DNA of 64,000 bases from Lactiplantibacillus mudanjiangensis. Its GTDB lineage: Bacteria > Bacillota > Bacilli > Lactobacillales > Lactobacillaceae. The stretch covers positions 248,001 through 312,000 of the forward strand of contig NZ_BJDY01000007.1 in the NCBI RefSeq assembly GCF_005405385.1. The letters are read 5' to 3'. The number at the start of each line of letters is the position of its first letter. The first letter of the stretch is position 1. This document shows, piece after piece, positions 46,592 to 56,405 of this stretch. The notes below the pieces were generated by a model, which saw only the letters and a program-made list of their open reading frames with translations, did no database searches and had not been told where the DNA came from. Both the position numbers and the translations under genes were made by a program.

Positions 46592-46867
46592 TTGCCGCCT
46601 TACTGTTCGCCACATTGAGCCGGAACGCTGTGGGCTCACTCTCGGCTACGATCCTAACTAAATTAGCATCCGCATGATAACCGGAGCTAACCAGCGATGA
46701 CGCCAGCTGTGAAAACATCGTTAGTCCGGATGGTTTTCCCGGGCTTACGATGTGGACGTCTTTTGAGACTGGTGATTTGGGCCAGGCTCAAAAGCGAGGT
46801 GGAAGCCCGCACTGTGGCTGGAACCGGTCCCCACAGCAGGCAGAATCGCTGGTTAGCGGAGGTGCCT
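46592..46867 (+). repeat. Dispersed structured intergenic repeat, copy D
   Basis: Keeps both ends and the right half with hairpins P1 and P2, but lacks the inner part of the left half (jumps from gaacgctgtgggc to tcactctcgg). It lies between the T-box leader and the GH13 gene. Confidence 0.85.
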
Positions 46868-46910
46868 ATTTCATACAATTAAAGTTGCACTCACGATCAT
46901 AAATAACTGC

Positions 46911-48587
46911 TCAGCAGCGATACACCTTTGCTTCGTATGGCCGTAGTTTATCAGCCAAGTCATCCGCATAATTACTTAGCAATAATTCAGACGAATCCTT
47001 AAGTTCAGCCATGATTGGCCGTTGTACTCGTTGAGCTGTAAAGTTGCATACAACCAACCACGTCTGATCTTGCCAACACCGACGATACATAAAAACGGCA
47101 GTATCTGTTGGTAACAATAACTCAAAATCACCTAACGTGACGATTGGCTCTTGATGACGTAAGGCAATTAGCCGCTGATAATGGTACCAGACTGAGTCAG
47201 GATCAGCTAAAGCGGCAGCAACATTAATCTCATGATAGTTAGGGTTGACGGCAATCCACGGTGTCACCGAACTAAAACCAGCGTTAAGCTGCTGATTCCA
47301 CTGCATCGGTGTCCGGGAATTATCCCGCGAACTCGCCGCCAGTCGGGCCATCATATCGGCCTTCGTTAATAACTGCCGGTCATTGACCAAATCTTGATAC
47401 GCATTTAAGGTCTCGATATCCCGGTAACTCGCCAGCTCTGTAAAGTGCGCGTCGGTCATACCCAGTTCTTCCCCTTGATAAATATAGGGCGTCCCCTGTA
47501 AAAGATGTAAACACGTTGCCAACATTTTTGCGGAGCAAACGCGGTAAGCAGGCCGATCATCGCCAAATCGCGATACGGCGCGCGGGGTATCATGATTATT
47601 CCAAAACAAACTATTCCAAGCCTGATCATGCAACCCGACTTGCCACTCATTAATGACTCGCTTTAACGCCACTAGTGGCGCTTTGCGGGTGCTCCACTTA
47701 CCAAATCCATGCTGGCTATTATCCAATCTTAAATGCTGAAATTCAAAAACCATATCTAGTTCTTGCCGATCTTTACCAGCATACTTCAACACATCGGCTG
47801 GTGTGACGCCATGCGTTTCACCGACCGTCATCACCTCAAACTGTGCTAAAACTTGCTGATGCATTTCCTTTAAAAACTCATGTACCCGCGGCCCATTAGT
47901 CACTTGTGAATCACCGAATTGACTATGTGGTTTCAAGGGGCCATCCGGTAAACCAGGCCGTTTGGAAATTTGGTTGATGACGTCCATCCTAAAGCCATCA
48001 ACGCCTTTATTCAACCACCAAGTCATCATGCGATAGATTGCCTGCCGCATTTCCGGATTCTCCCAATTTAGATCAGGTTGCTTCGTCGAAAACGTATGCA
48101 AGTAGTATTCATTAGTCTGCTCATCGTACTGCCAAGCGGAACCACCAAAGGCTGCATCCCAATTATTAGGTGCACTATCCCCATTGCCAGCCCGCCAAAA
48201 GTAGAAGTTACGGTATGGGTTAAGCTTATCTTGGCGACTAGCCTTAAACCAAGGGTGTTCATCGGACGTATGATTAACGACCAGATCCATGATGAGCTTC
48301 AGTCCACGCTGATGAGCCGCTGCTAATAAGGCGTCAAAATCCGCCATCGAGCCAAAATCACTAGCGATTTTTTGATAATCACTAATGTCATAGCCATTAT
48401 CATCGTTCGGTGATTGATAGATCGGATTCAGCCATAAGACATCCACACCTAGCTGTTTTAAATAATCTAAGTGGGCAATAATCCCTTGAATATCACCAAT
48501 GCCATCATCATTTGTATCCTGAAAACTCCGAGGGTAAATTTGATAAACAACCGCCCGTTGCCACCACTTAATCTGTTCAGTATCCAT
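46911..48587 (-). CDS. GH13 oligo-1,6-glucosidase/alpha-glucosidase
   Basis: Cytoplasmic GH13 (subfamily 31-like) hydrolase of 558 aa. GFRMDVIN (about residue 200) has the nucleophile Asp, TVGETHG the acid/base Glu, and NHDTPR the third carboxylate; QPDLNWENP is the fifth conserved region. The Val directly after the nucleophile is associated with alpha-1,6 specificity (isomaltose-type), while Ala/Thr there favours alpha-1,4. AAAGGAG lies before the ATG. It follows the LacI gene by 22 bp on the same strand and is probably repressed by it. Confidence 0.85.
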   Translation of the reverse strand: MDTEQIKWWQRAVVYQIYPRSFQDTNDDGIGDIQGIIAHLDYLKQLGVDVLWLNPIYQSPNDDNGYDISDYQKIASDFGSMADFDALLAAAHQRGLKLIMDLVVNHTSDEHPWFKASRQDKLNPYRNFYFWRAGNGDSAPNNWDAAFGGSAWQYDEQTNEYYLHTFSTKQPDLNWENPEMRQAIYRMMTWWLNKGVDGFRMDVINQISKRPGLPDGPLKPHSQFGDSQVTNGPRVHEFLKEMHQQVLAQFEVMTVGETHGVTPADVLKYAGKDRQELDMVFEFQHLRLDNSQHGFGKWSTRKAPLVALKRVINEWQVGLHDQAWNSLFWNNHDTPRAVSRFGDDRPAYRVCSAKMLATCLHLLQGTPYIYQGEELGMTDAHFTELASYRDIETLNAYQDLVNDRQLLTKADMMARLAASSRDNSRTPMQWNQQLNAGFSSVTPWIAVNPNYHEINVAAALADPDSVWYHYQRLIALRHQEPIVTLGDFELLLPTDTAVFMYRRCWQDQTWLVVCNFTAQRVQRPIMAELKDSSELLLSNYADDLADKLRPYEAKVYRC

Positions 48588-48609
48588 CTCGCCATAACTC
48601 CTTTATGCG

Positions 48610-49590
48610 TTACGCCGTAATCCCTTTGACTAATTTAACCGGTAGTTGATACATCGGTTCTAAGTCGCATTCGGCATCGGCAATTCGTTGTAATAGTAAT
48701 GAAACTAGCAATTCACTGATATCCGCTAATGGTTGTTCAATCGTCGTTAAGTCTGGGTGATAGTTACGAATCAACGCCGTTCCGTCGTAACCCACAACTT
48801 TAAGGTCATCCGGCACTGACAATTGCAATTGTTTGGCCACGTTAATCGTCAATAATGCCGTCAAATCATCACTACAAAAGACGCCATCATAGTCATTTGC
48901 CACCAATATCTTCTTAATCGTCATCATCTTTAAGGCCGGTGACCATTCAAATGGAATTTCATGAAAATGCGGTGTCAGTTGGGCCGTTTTTAAATACGCT
49001 TCGTACCCTTCACGCCGGCCATTAGTTGGTGAACCTGCGTGATTCTTACCGGTAAAAATCGCGATTTTCTGAGCGCCGGCTTGATGTAATGCTTGTGTCG
49101 CCAATCGACCACCTTGCTGATTATCGGAACTAACAATCGGCACATTATCTGATAAGTACCGGTCAAACGAGATAATCGGCAAGCCGTATTGTTGATACTC
49201 CTCAATCCCTAAGTTATGTGCGCCAGCAATAATCCCATCGACTTGATTAGCCATGAGCATCTGTAAATATTCTCGTTCTTTTTGCGGATCATCGGCACTA
49301 TTGCACAAAATCACTTTATAGTTTTGCGCAAATAATAGCTTTTCAATCCGAGAAACAAGTTCTCCAAAAAAGGGATGGCTAATATCTGAAAAGATCACCC
49401 CGATTAACCGCGTTTTCTTGCCTTGCAAGGAACGTGCCATATTATTAGGTTGATAATGCAACTCACGCATCGCTTCAAAAACTTTATCTTTGGTTTTTTG
49501 ACTTAAATAACCGTGATTATTAATCACTCGCGATACCGTGGTGGCAGAAACACCGGCTAATTTGGCCACATCATTCAATTTTGGTTTCAT
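48610..49590 (-). CDS. LacI-family transcriptional regulator
   Basis: 326-aa repressor. Residues 3-22 form the HTH (LNDVAKLAGVSATTVSRVIN) with the hinge helix NMARSLQGK, and the rest is a periplasmic-binding-like sugar sensor (IGVIFSDISHPFF). GGGG lies before the ATG at 49590, ten codons into the longest open frame. Divergent from the PTS/GH36 operon and upstream of GH13, so it probably controls both. Confidence 0.85.
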   Translation of the reverse strand: MKPKLNDVAKLAGVSATTVSRVINNHGYLSQKTKDKVFEAMRELHYQPNNMARSLQGKKTRLIGVIFSDISHPFFGELVSRIEKLLFAQNYKVILCNSADDPQKEREYLQMLMANQVDGIIAGAHNLGIEEYQQYGLPIISFDRYLSDNVPIVSSDNQQGGRLATQALHQAGAQKIAIFTGKNHAGSPTNGRREGYEAYLKTAQLTPHFHEIPFEWSPALKMMTIKKILVANDYDGVFCSDDLTALLTINVAKQLQLSVPDDLKVVGYDGTALIRNYHPDLTTIEQPLADISELLVSLLLQRIADAECDLEPMYQLPVKLVKGITA

Positions 49591-49740
49591 TTTTTTACCC
49601 CGATCATGACTTATTAACAATTGTCCCAGGTACTTTTGGCTCCTAGGACTGCTGTCTACTAGCTAGTCCATCGATTAACTAGTCACTATCAATATAGCAT
49701 ACCGTTATCTCACCACCACGTGCTAATTTAAACACTATTA

Positions 49741-49754
49741 TAAAACCGCTTTCA
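49741..49754 (-). promoter_or_regulatory. cre-like site in the LacI-PTS intergenic region
   Basis: TGAAAGCGGTTTTA on the minus strand matches the cre consensus at 13 of 14 positions. Confidence 0.55.
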
Positions 49755-49859
49755 GTGTTATGTCAAACGTTCGTCATTTTTATTTTAATATTTTATTCAA
49801 CCGATACTAGTCTGACGCAACTAAGTAATTCGAAGTCAAAATTAAATTATGGTAAACGC

Positions 49860-49910
49860 TTGACATAATTCGATAACTTGTTATGATTGGACATTGTAAA
49901 GCGCTTGCAA
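49860..49910 (+). promoter_or_regulatory. Promoter and operator of the PTS/GH36 operon
   Basis: TTGACA (49860-49865) and TATGAT (49882-49887) are 16 bp apart. Just downstream, GTAAAGCGCTTGCA (49896-49909) overlaps the expected start site and contains the AAGCGCTT core, suiting a LacI-family operator or a CcpA cre (12 of 14 on the other strand). The whole gap 49591-49949 holds only regulatory sequence. Confidence 0.65.
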
Positions 49911-49949
49911 AAAAAAACAATACCCAATTATTTTTAAGGAGTGATTCTG

Positions 49950-51905
49950 ATGAACCATGCAGAAGTTGCCAATCGCGTCTTGGCCGCCATCGGTGCGGAT
50001 AACCTACAAGCCGCCGCGCATTGTGCGACACGACTACGTTTAGTCATCAAAGACGAAAGCAAGATCGATCAAACCGCTTTGGATAATGATCCAGACGTTA
50101 AAGGAACCTTTGAAACCAACGGTCAGTACCAAATCATTATTGGCCCAGGCGATGTCGACAAAGTGTATGCTGCCTTGATTGCCAAAACCGGCCTCAAAGA
50201 AGCCACTCCCGATGATATTAAAGCGGCGGCTCAAGCTGGTAAAAAGAAAAATCCCTTAATGGACTTCTTAAAAGTCTTATCAGATATCTTTATTCCAATC
50301 GTACCAGCTTTAGTCGCTGGTGGGCTCTTAATGGCTTTAAACAACGTTTTAACGGCTGAACACTTATTCATGGCAAAATCCGTTGTTGAAGTCTATCCCG
50401 GGCTAAAAGATGTTGCCGATATGATCAACGTCATGGCGGCCGCACCCTTCACGTTCTTACCAATTCTATTAGGCTTTTCAGCCACGAAACGGTTTGGCGG
50501 CAATGGTTACTTAGGCGCCACGATGGGCATGATCATGGTCTTACCCTCACTCGTTAACGGTAATAATGTTGCAGCCGTCACCGCAGCTGGCAAAATGACT
50601 TACTGGCACGTTTTCGGACTTAACATCGCGCAAGCTGGTTATCAAGGTCAAGTACTACCCGTTTTAGCGGTGGCTTTTATCTTAGCCACTTTAGAGAAAT
50701 TCTTCCATAAACATATCAAGAGTGCCTTTGACTTTACCTTTACCCCAATGCTCTCAATCATTATTACTGGCTTCTTAACCTTTACGATTGTCGGCCCCGT
50801 CTTACGAACCGTCAGTGACTGGTTAACCAACGGCTTAGTTGGCCTTTATAACACCACTGGTTGGGTTGGTATGGGCATCTTTGGCTTACTTTATTCTGCA
50901 ATTGTGATCACCGGACTTCATCAAACATTCCCAGCCATTGAAACCCAATTACTTGCCAACGTTGCCAAAACTGGGGGTTCATTCATTTTCCCAGTAGCTT
51001 CTATGGCCAATATTGCCCAAGGGGCCGCGACTTTAGCGATCTTCTTTGCCACTAAGAGTCAAAAACAAAAAGCTTTAACCTCATCGGCTGGGATCTCAGC
51101 GTTATTAGGGATTACTGAGCCCGCCATTTTCGGGGTTAACTTAAAAATGAAGTTTCCATTTGTTTGTGCAGCCATTGCATCGGGGATTGCCTGTGTCTTT
51201 TTAGGCCTCTTCCATGTCTTATCGGTAGCAATGGGGCCAGCCTCAGTCATTGGCTTCATTTCAATTGCCTCTAAATCAATTCCGGCCTTCATGTTATGTG
51301 CCTTGATTGCCTTTGTACTCGGTTTTGTCTCCACCTTTATTTATGCTAAACGCGTCTTAGGTGATGATGCTGATCCTGTTGAAGCCCCTGTTCAACCTGT
51401 CGCGCCAGCAGCGGTTAACGATGAAATCTTAACTGCCCCAATTAGCGGGACTAGTGAAAGCTTACGCGACGTCAATGACCAAGTCTTTTCAGCCGAAATC
51501 ATGGGCCACGGTGTCGCAATTATCCCAACTAGTGACCAAGTCTTAGCCCCCGCTGATGGTGTCGTGACCGTTACTTACGATAGTCGCCATGCTTATGGGA
51601 TCAAAACCAACGACGGTGCCGAAATTCTGATTCACTTAGGCTTAGATACCGTTAACTTGAACGGTGACCACTTTACAAGTCAAGTTGAAAAAGGCGCCAC
51701 GGTTCATCAAGGTGACGTGTTAGGAACCATGGATGTGGCCGCTTTGAAAGCCGCCAATTATGATCCAACCGTCATGTTGATTGTCACCAATACTACTGCT
51801 TACGCCAATGTCGAACGACTGCAAGCGACTCAGGTCACGGCTGGCGACAAAGTCTTAGCACTAACGCAACCTGCAAATGGTGGCGTGGCCGCAGCATTGA
51901 GTTAA
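49950..51905 (+). CDS. PTS EIIBCA, sucrose/glucoside family
   Basis: 651-aa fused sugar transporter. EIIB lies at residues 1-90 ([15 protein letters not shown] with the phosphorylated Cys), EIIC is in the middle ([21 protein letters not shown] and multiple helices), and EIIA at the C-terminus ([14 protein letters not shown] with active-site His). The domain order and sequence style match sucrose-type (SacA/Pts1BCA) permeases of L. plantarum. However, the downstream partner is an alpha-galactosidase, not a GH32 sucrase, so the sugar may be melibiose, raffinose or another alpha-galactoside. The ATG at 49950 has AAGGAG eight bases before it. Confidence 0.85.
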   Translation: MNHAEVANRVLAAIGADNLQAAAHCATRLRLVIKDESKIDQTALDNDPDVKGTFETNGQYQIIIGPGDVDKVYAALIAKTGLKEATPDDIKAAAQAGKKKNPLMDFLKVLSDIFIPIVPALVAGGLLMALNNVLTAEHLFMAKSVVEVYPGLKDVADMINVMAAAPFTFLPILLGFSATKRFGGNGYLGATMGMIMVLPSLVNGNNVAAVTAAGKMTYWHVFGLNIAQAGYQGQVLPVLAVAFILATLEKFFHKHIKSAFDFTFTPMLSIIITGFLTFTIVGPVLRTVSDWLTNGLVGLYNTTGWVGMGIFGLLYSAIVITGLHQTFPAIETQLLANVAKTGGSFIFPVASMANIAQGAATLAIFFATKSQKQKALTSSAGISALLGITEPAIFGVNLKMKFPFVCAAIASGIACVFLGLFHVLSVAMGPASVIGFISIASKSIPAFMLCALIAFVLGFVSTFIYAKRVLGDDADPVEAPVQPVAPAAVNDEILTAPISGTSESLRDVNDQVFSAEIMGHGVAIIPTSDQVLAPADGVVTVTYDSRHAYGIKTNDGAEILIHLGLDTVNLNGDHFTSQVEKGATVHQGDVLGTMDVAALKAANYDPTVMLIVTNTTAYANVERLQATQVTAGDKVLALTQPANGGVAAALS

Positions 51906-51922
51906 CAGGAGGTTATCAGGTT

Positions 51923-54091
51923 ATGCCAGTTACCATTGATCAAACGACTGGTCTCATTCATTTATACAATGATCAGATCAGTTACGTGATTCAGCTTTTG
52001 GCACATCGTTACCCGATCCATCGCTACTTCGGTCGTCGTTTAACCACTTGCGATCATCTAGCCCTAACGCCACAACGACCACATGCTTTTGCGGCCGATG
52101 CAACTCCTGATTTTCCGTATTCGGTGACCTCGTTGCCATTCGAATACGCAACTATCGGTAGCGGTGATTATCGCCAACCCGGATACTTGATTAAAGATAC
52201 GCATCAACAATGGTTACCATTACTGACCTATCAAGATTTGACTGTCACGCATCAGCCTTTGAATCCTGCTGAGTTGCCAACAACGGTCGCCGCTACGGAA
52301 CCGGTAACGACCTTGCAATTACATCTAAGCGATCCAGTAACGGCCTTAAACGTTGATTTGAACTACACCATTTTTGAGCAACGGGCCCTGTTATTACGAA
52401 GTACTACCTTTCATAATAACGGTCTGGAAACACTGAGCATTGACCACGCCGCCAGTTTACAATTGGCCTTGCCCACGGCCGACTATCGCGTTTTAACATT
52501 GGCTGGCACCCATGCCCACGAAGCCAATCTCGTAACGGCTGAATTGCATCCAGGTATTCAATTGTATCGTAGTCTACGGGGGACGAGCGGTCCACAGCAG
52601 CAGCCGTTTACCGCGTTGACCGCCAAGTCTACCACTGAGTTCAGTGGGGAAGTTCTGGCGAGTGCCTTAGTTTGGAGTGGCAATTTCGAAAGTAGTGTTG
52701 AAGTTGATCAATATGGGCGAACACGCTTTACTTTAGGCTTAGAACCAACCACATTTAGCTGGCAGCTAAAGCCGCAACAATCGTTTCAAACCCCAGAAGC
52801 AGTACTCACTTGGTCCGATCAAGGGCTGAATGGCCTATCGCAAAACTGGCACGCCTTTGCGCAGCAATTGTTGCCAGATGTGCCCGCGGCCCCGTTGGTT
52901 TTAAATACGTGGGAAACCATGATGTTCGATGTTTCCGCGGCTAAAGTAACCTCATTCATTGAACAAGCAGCTAGCTTCAAACTGGCAACCGTTGTGATTG
53001 ACGATGGTTGGTTTACAAATCGACATGGCGAACATGGACAATTAGGCGACTGGGAAGTTGACCGCACTAAATTTCCCGCTGGATTAGCCCCCTTGAGTAC
53101 TGCGGCTCATCAATTGGGACTGAAATTCGGCTTGTGGGTCGAACCCGAAATGGTCACGATGAACAGTCACTTGTATCAGCAACACCCAGATTGGGTCCTA
53201 CGATACATCGATCGTGACCCCATCACGGCCCGCCATCAGTTGGTGCTTGATTTATCGCAATCAGTAGTCCGACAACATTTATTGACGACCCTGATTCAAC
53301 TCGTTAAAACCAATCAGCTGGATTATTTAAAATGGGATTTTAACCGTCACTTGGCACAAGTTGGCAATACCGCGCTTCCGAGTGCTCAACAAGGCGAATT
53401 ATCCTATCGCTATGTTTTAGGGCTTTATGACTTATTGCGCCGGTTGCGGGCAGCCTGTCCTGAACTCGTGATTGAAAACTGTTCGGCCGGTGGTGGTCGT
53501 TTAGACTTTGGCCTGTTAACGTTCACCCCGCAGACTTGGTTGAGTGATCTTACCGATCCGATCGATCGCGCAACGATTGAAAATGGCTTCAGTTATTTAT
53601 TTCCACCAACCGTTTTCAGTAATCACGTTTCAGCCTCACCCAATGCTCAAAACGGCCGTCAAACAACGTTGATCACCCGGCTCAACTTAAATTGGTGTGG
53701 TCAGTTAGGATTCGAATTAGAACTTAAGACACTCTCTAATAAGGAACAGGATCAATTACGGCAACAAATAGCCGCTTACAAAACTTGGTACCCGGCGTTA
53801 AGGACGGCCCGTTTTTATCGATTATTACCGTCAGGCACAGCGGTTGCTTGGCTAATCATTAGCGCTGATGCACAACAGGCGATCCTATTCTACTCGCCAG
53901 GATTAAGCTCGGCCGTAAAAACGACTAAACAACTACCACTATGTTATCTACCGGATGAGCGTACTTACGCCTTAGCCGATGGGACGACTTATCTAGGGGC
54001 CGAGCTCAATCAGTTTGGACTACCGTTAACACCTAGTGCACAAGATTTCACGACTCAACTGATTAAGTTACACGCAGTAACACAAAATTAA
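51923..54091 (+). CDS. GH36 alpha-galactosidase-like protein
   Basis: Cytoplasmic 722-aa glycosidase of the usual GH36 length. VVIDDGWF, YLKWDFNRHL (nucleophile Asp), ENCSAGGGRLDFGLL and SDLTDPIDR (acid/base Asp) follow the GH36 order. Typical enzymes read SDNTDAIDR, so Asn-to-Leu and Ala-to-Pro changes near the acid/base may alter the substrate, perhaps to a phosphorylated or branched sugar delivered by the PTS. AGGAGG lies 10 bases before the ATG, and the gene is 17 bp after the PTS gene. Confidence 0.85.
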   Translation: MPVTIDQTTGLIHLYNDQISYVIQLLAHRYPIHRYFGRRLTTCDHLALTPQRPHAFAADATPDFPYSVTSLPFEYATIGSGDYRQPGYLIKDTHQQWLPLLTYQDLTVTHQPLNPAELPTTVAATEPVTTLQLHLSDPVTALNVDLNYTIFEQRALLLRSTTFHNNGLETLSIDHAASLQLALPTADYRVLTLAGTHAHEANLVTAELHPGIQLYRSLRGTSGPQQQPFTALTAKSTTEFSGEVLASALVWSGNFESSVEVDQYGRTRFTLGLEPTTFSWQLKPQQSFQTPEAVLTWSDQGLNGLSQNWHAFAQQLLPDVPAAPLVLNTWETMMFDVSAAKVTSFIEQAASFKLATVVIDDGWFTNRHGEHGQLGDWEVDRTKFPAGLAPLSTAAHQLGLKFGLWVEPEMVTMNSHLYQQHPDWVLRYIDRDPITARHQLVLDLSQSVVRQHLLTTLIQLVKTNQLDYLKWDFNRHLAQVGNTALPSAQQGELSYRYVLGLYDLLRRLRAACPELVIENCSAGGGRLDFGLLTFTPQTWLSDLTDPIDRATIENGFSYLFPPTVFSNHVSASPNAQNGRQTTLITRLNLNWCGQLGFELELKTLSNKEQDQLRQQIAAYKTWYPALRTARFYRLLPSGTAVAWLIISADAQQAILFYSPGLSSAVKTTKQLPLCYLPDERTYALADGTTYLGAELNQFGLPLTPSAQDFTTQLIKLHAVTQN

Positions 54092-54132
54092 AAAGGTATT
54101 TCCAAGCAATATTGACTTGGAAATGCCTTTTT
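54090..54132 (+). terminator. Terminator of the PTS/GH36 operon
   Basis: AAAAAGG.ATTTCCAAG pairs with CTTGGAAAT.CCTTTTT. Confidence 0.85.
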
Positions 54133-54165
54133 AGCATCTGATGTTAAAAAAGATGAATTTATCTG

Positions 54166-54220
54166 TTGACAATAAAGTAACAGGTCGTTATAGTATTACT
54201 TGTGCTTAATAAAGCAACAG
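54166..54220 (+). promoter_or_regulatory. Promoter with Rrf2-type inverted repeat, operon I
   Basis: TTGACA (54166-54171), a 17-bp spacer and TATAGT (54189-54194) precede CTTGTGCTTaataAAGCAACAG (54199-54220), an inverted repeat over the start site with one altered half. The operon encodes its own Rrf2 regulator. Confidence 0.65.
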
Positions 54221-54239
54221 GAATTCGAGGTAACTATTT

Positions 54240-54620
54240 ATGACAAAAAACAAACAACGCGCACTTGATTACATGCAAGCTGTCTTCACTGAAAAAGACA
54301 TGGCTAAAGTTGAAACCTTCTTCGGCAACGATTGGACCCAACATAATCCATCCGTAAAAAACGGCATTCAAGCTTTACGTGACGTTTTGACCGATAACGA
54401 CATGCATTGGGAACCTAGCATTGTCATGGAATAAGGCGATATTGTGGCCGTTCACGGTCGTTACACAAACTTCTTCGGAAAAACGATGATTGCCGTCGAC
54501 TTCTTTAGATTTGACGATGATGGCAAAATCAACGAACGCTGGGATGTTTTGCAAGAAGAAGTTCCGGCAAGTCAAACCGCTAGCGGTAACGCTATGTTTC
54601 CTATTCAAGCTCATTACTAA
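54240..54620 (+). pseudogene. NTF2/SnoaL-like protein gene with a nonsense codon
   Basis: The frame runs 126 codons but is cut by TAA at 54432-54434 after 64 residues (...SIVME). Downstream the same frame continues with family-like sequence (GDIVAVHGRYTN, VDFFRFDDDGKI, NERWDVLQE) to TAA at 54618. One base change (CAA or GAA to TAA) would explain it. Intact relatives are small cone-shaped NTF2-fold proteins of the SnoaL-like polyketide cyclase class. First gene of operon I; the break may affect only this gene. Confidence 0.8.
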
Positions 54621-54637
54621 ATTATTGGAGGTTCGTT

Positions 54638-55066
54638 ATGAAATATTCTTACAAATTAAGCGATGCGATTCATATTTTAGCTTATGTCAGCATCGTTCCA
54701 GCTGGCAATCTCAGTAGTGCAACCATCGCTGAAAGCATTGAATCTAACGCTAGCGTCGTTCGCCGCTTAATGGCTAATCTGAAAGAGGCTGGCTTACTCG
54801 CAAGTACCGTTGGCGCCGCTAAACCACATTTGGCAAAACCGGCAACCGAAATCACCTTATTGGACGTTTTTAAAGCTGTGGAAACCAATCATGACATCTT
54901 ACATGTCGATCCACGAACCAATATGGATTGCCCAGTTGGCGCTAATATTCAACAAACATTAAATGAAGCCTACGCGCATGTCCAAAATGCCGCGGAAGCT
55001 GAAATGCAAGCCATCACCGTTCAATCGATCATTGATGGTATCCAAGTCCGTCGTCAAGAAGCGTAA
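54638..55066 (+). CDS. Rrf2-family transcriptional regulator
   Basis: 142-aa regulator. The winged helix (SATIAESIESNASVVRRLMANLKEAGLL) occupies residues 20-60, and a single Cys lies in CPVG (about 105), a position used for sensing in some Rrf2 proteins but without the three Cys of IscR. GGAGG precedes the ATG. It is a paralogue of the protein at 60244, sharing KLSDA-HILAYV, the VRRLM helix and CPVG. It probably binds the inverted repeat of its own promoter. Confidence 0.85.
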   Translation: MKYSYKLSDAIHILAYVSIVPAGNLSSATIAESIESNASVVRRLMANLKEAGLLASTVGAAKPHLAKPATEITLLDVFKAVETNHDILHVDPRTNMDCPVGANIQQTLNEAYAHVQNAAEAEMQAITVQSIIDGIQVRRQEA

Positions 55067-55087
55067 ATTAAAGGAGATAAAACAACT

Positions 55088-55498
55088 ATGACTAAAGCAA
55101 CTCAAACACTCAAAACATTCTTAACTGAAATCAGTGCCATGAATATCGAAGCCGTTCAAAATATGTTCGCTGAAAACGTCACTCAATTCGTCCCGTTCGC
55201 ACCAGCTGGCACCCCCGATAAAATTGAAGGAAAACCTGCAGTGGCCGCTACATTCGGCAGCTTACCACAAATGTTTAAAAACATGGATTACAGTGATATC
55301 GAGATTGTCGAAACCAACGATGAACACTTCGCAATTGGTTTTGCCCACGCTGATGCCACCCTCGTTAACGGTTCCCCTTATGATCAAAATTACGTCTTCT
55401 ACGTTCGGACTAACGACGCGGGTTTGATTGAAGAATATCGTGAATACATGAATCCCGTAAAATTAAATGATGCCATTGCTCAACTAACCGCCAAATAA
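55088..55498 (+). CDS. NTF2/SnoaL-like protein
   Basis: 136-aa protein of the NTF2-like fold (nuclear transport factor 2/SnoaL/ketosteroid isomerase group): LKTFLTEISAMNIEAVQNMFAENVTQFVPF, then a beta-rich half ending YVFYVRTNDAGLIEEYREYMNPV. Such proteins bind or isomerise small ketones or aromatics; the ligand is unknown. It lies in operon I between an Rrf2 regulator and a QorB-like reductase, suggesting a role with quinones or aldehydes. Confidence 0.75.
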   Translation: MTKATQTLKTFLTEISAMNIEAVQNMFAENVTQFVPFAPAGTPDKIEGKPAVAATFGSLPQMFKNMDYSDIEIVETNDEHFAIGFAHADATLVNGSPYDQNYVFYVRTNDAGLIEEYREYMNPVKLNDAIAQLTAK

Positions 55499-55512
55499 AG
55501 GAGTTCATTAAA

Positions 55513-56376
55513 ATGAAATATGCTATTTCCGCCGCAACTGGCCATCTTGGTCAACTCGTTATCCAGCACCTACTAAAATTAGTGCCCGCAACCGATGTCG
55601 TGGCCATCGTCCGAAATCCAGATAAAGCCAAGCAAGTTTTACCAGCAGACATTGAAATTCGCCAGGCCGATTATACAGATGTCACGGCATTAACTAATGC
55701 ACTCGCTCACGTTGACCGCTTATTATTTATCTCATCGATTCCAGGCACGGCTACTCCACGCCAAGTGCAACATCAAAACGTGGTTCAGGCTGCTCAAGCC
55801 GCTAACGTTCATTACATTGCTTACACTAGTTTTGCTAAAGCTGAAACCGCTCAATCACCCTTGTCAGCCGATCATATCGCGACTGAAAAAATGATTAAAG
55901 CTAGCGGTATCGCTTATTCATTTTTGCGTAATGCATGGTATTTAGAAAATGAAAGTAGCTATCTAAAAGCTGCGTTGGCTGGCGAAGACGCCGTTTATGC
56001 GGCCGGTGACGGTCAGATGAGCTTTGCCCTTGAACGTGAATACGGTGAAGCAGCCGCTAAAGTTCTAGCCAGTTCCACAACTAAAGCGATTTATGAATTC
56101 GGTGGTCAACCATCATCTTATGCAGACTTACAAACAGCCCTACACCAAGTTCTCGATACTGATTTTCAGTTTAAGGCCGTCTCTGATGACGATTATCGAC
56201 AAACCATGTTATCCGCTGGCCTAGATGCTCAATTCGTTGAAGTCTTACTCGCCATGCAAGTGATGATGCGCCACAATGAATTAAACGTGCCAACCACTGA
56301 TTTAGCTGACGTTCTCGGTCGTCCCGTTACGTCATTAGTTGACGCAGTTAAAGAAGTTTTGAACACTTTAAATTAA
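55513..56376 (+). CDS. NAD(P)H-dependent quinone reductase-like protein (QorB/NmrA type)
   Basis: 287-aa cytoplasmic oxidoreductase. SAATGHLGQLVIQHLL is the NAD(P)-binding loop, and IAYTSFAKAET and SFLRNAWYLENE are typical of QorB/YtfG-like atypical SDRs. These reduce quinones with NADPH. An AAAGGAG site precedes the ATG, and it ends operon I. Repeat E lies between its stop and the operon terminator. Confidence 0.8.
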   Translation: MKYAISAATGHLGQLVIQHLLKLVPATDVVAIVRNPDKAKQVLPADIEIRQADYTDVTALTNALAHVDRLLFISSIPGTATPRQVQHQNVVQAAQAANVHYIAYTSFAKAETAQSPLSADHIATEKMIKASGIAYSFLRNAWYLENESSYLKAALAGEDAVYAAGDGQMSFALEREYGEAAAKVLASSTTKAIYEFGGQPSSYADLQTALHQVLDTDFQFKAVSDDDYRQTMLSAGLDAQFVEVLLAMQVMMRHNELNVPTTDLADVLGRPVTSLVDAVKEVLNTLN

Positions 56377-56405
56377 TTAATAGTCGCTGTTCAAAAATGG
56401 ATTGA

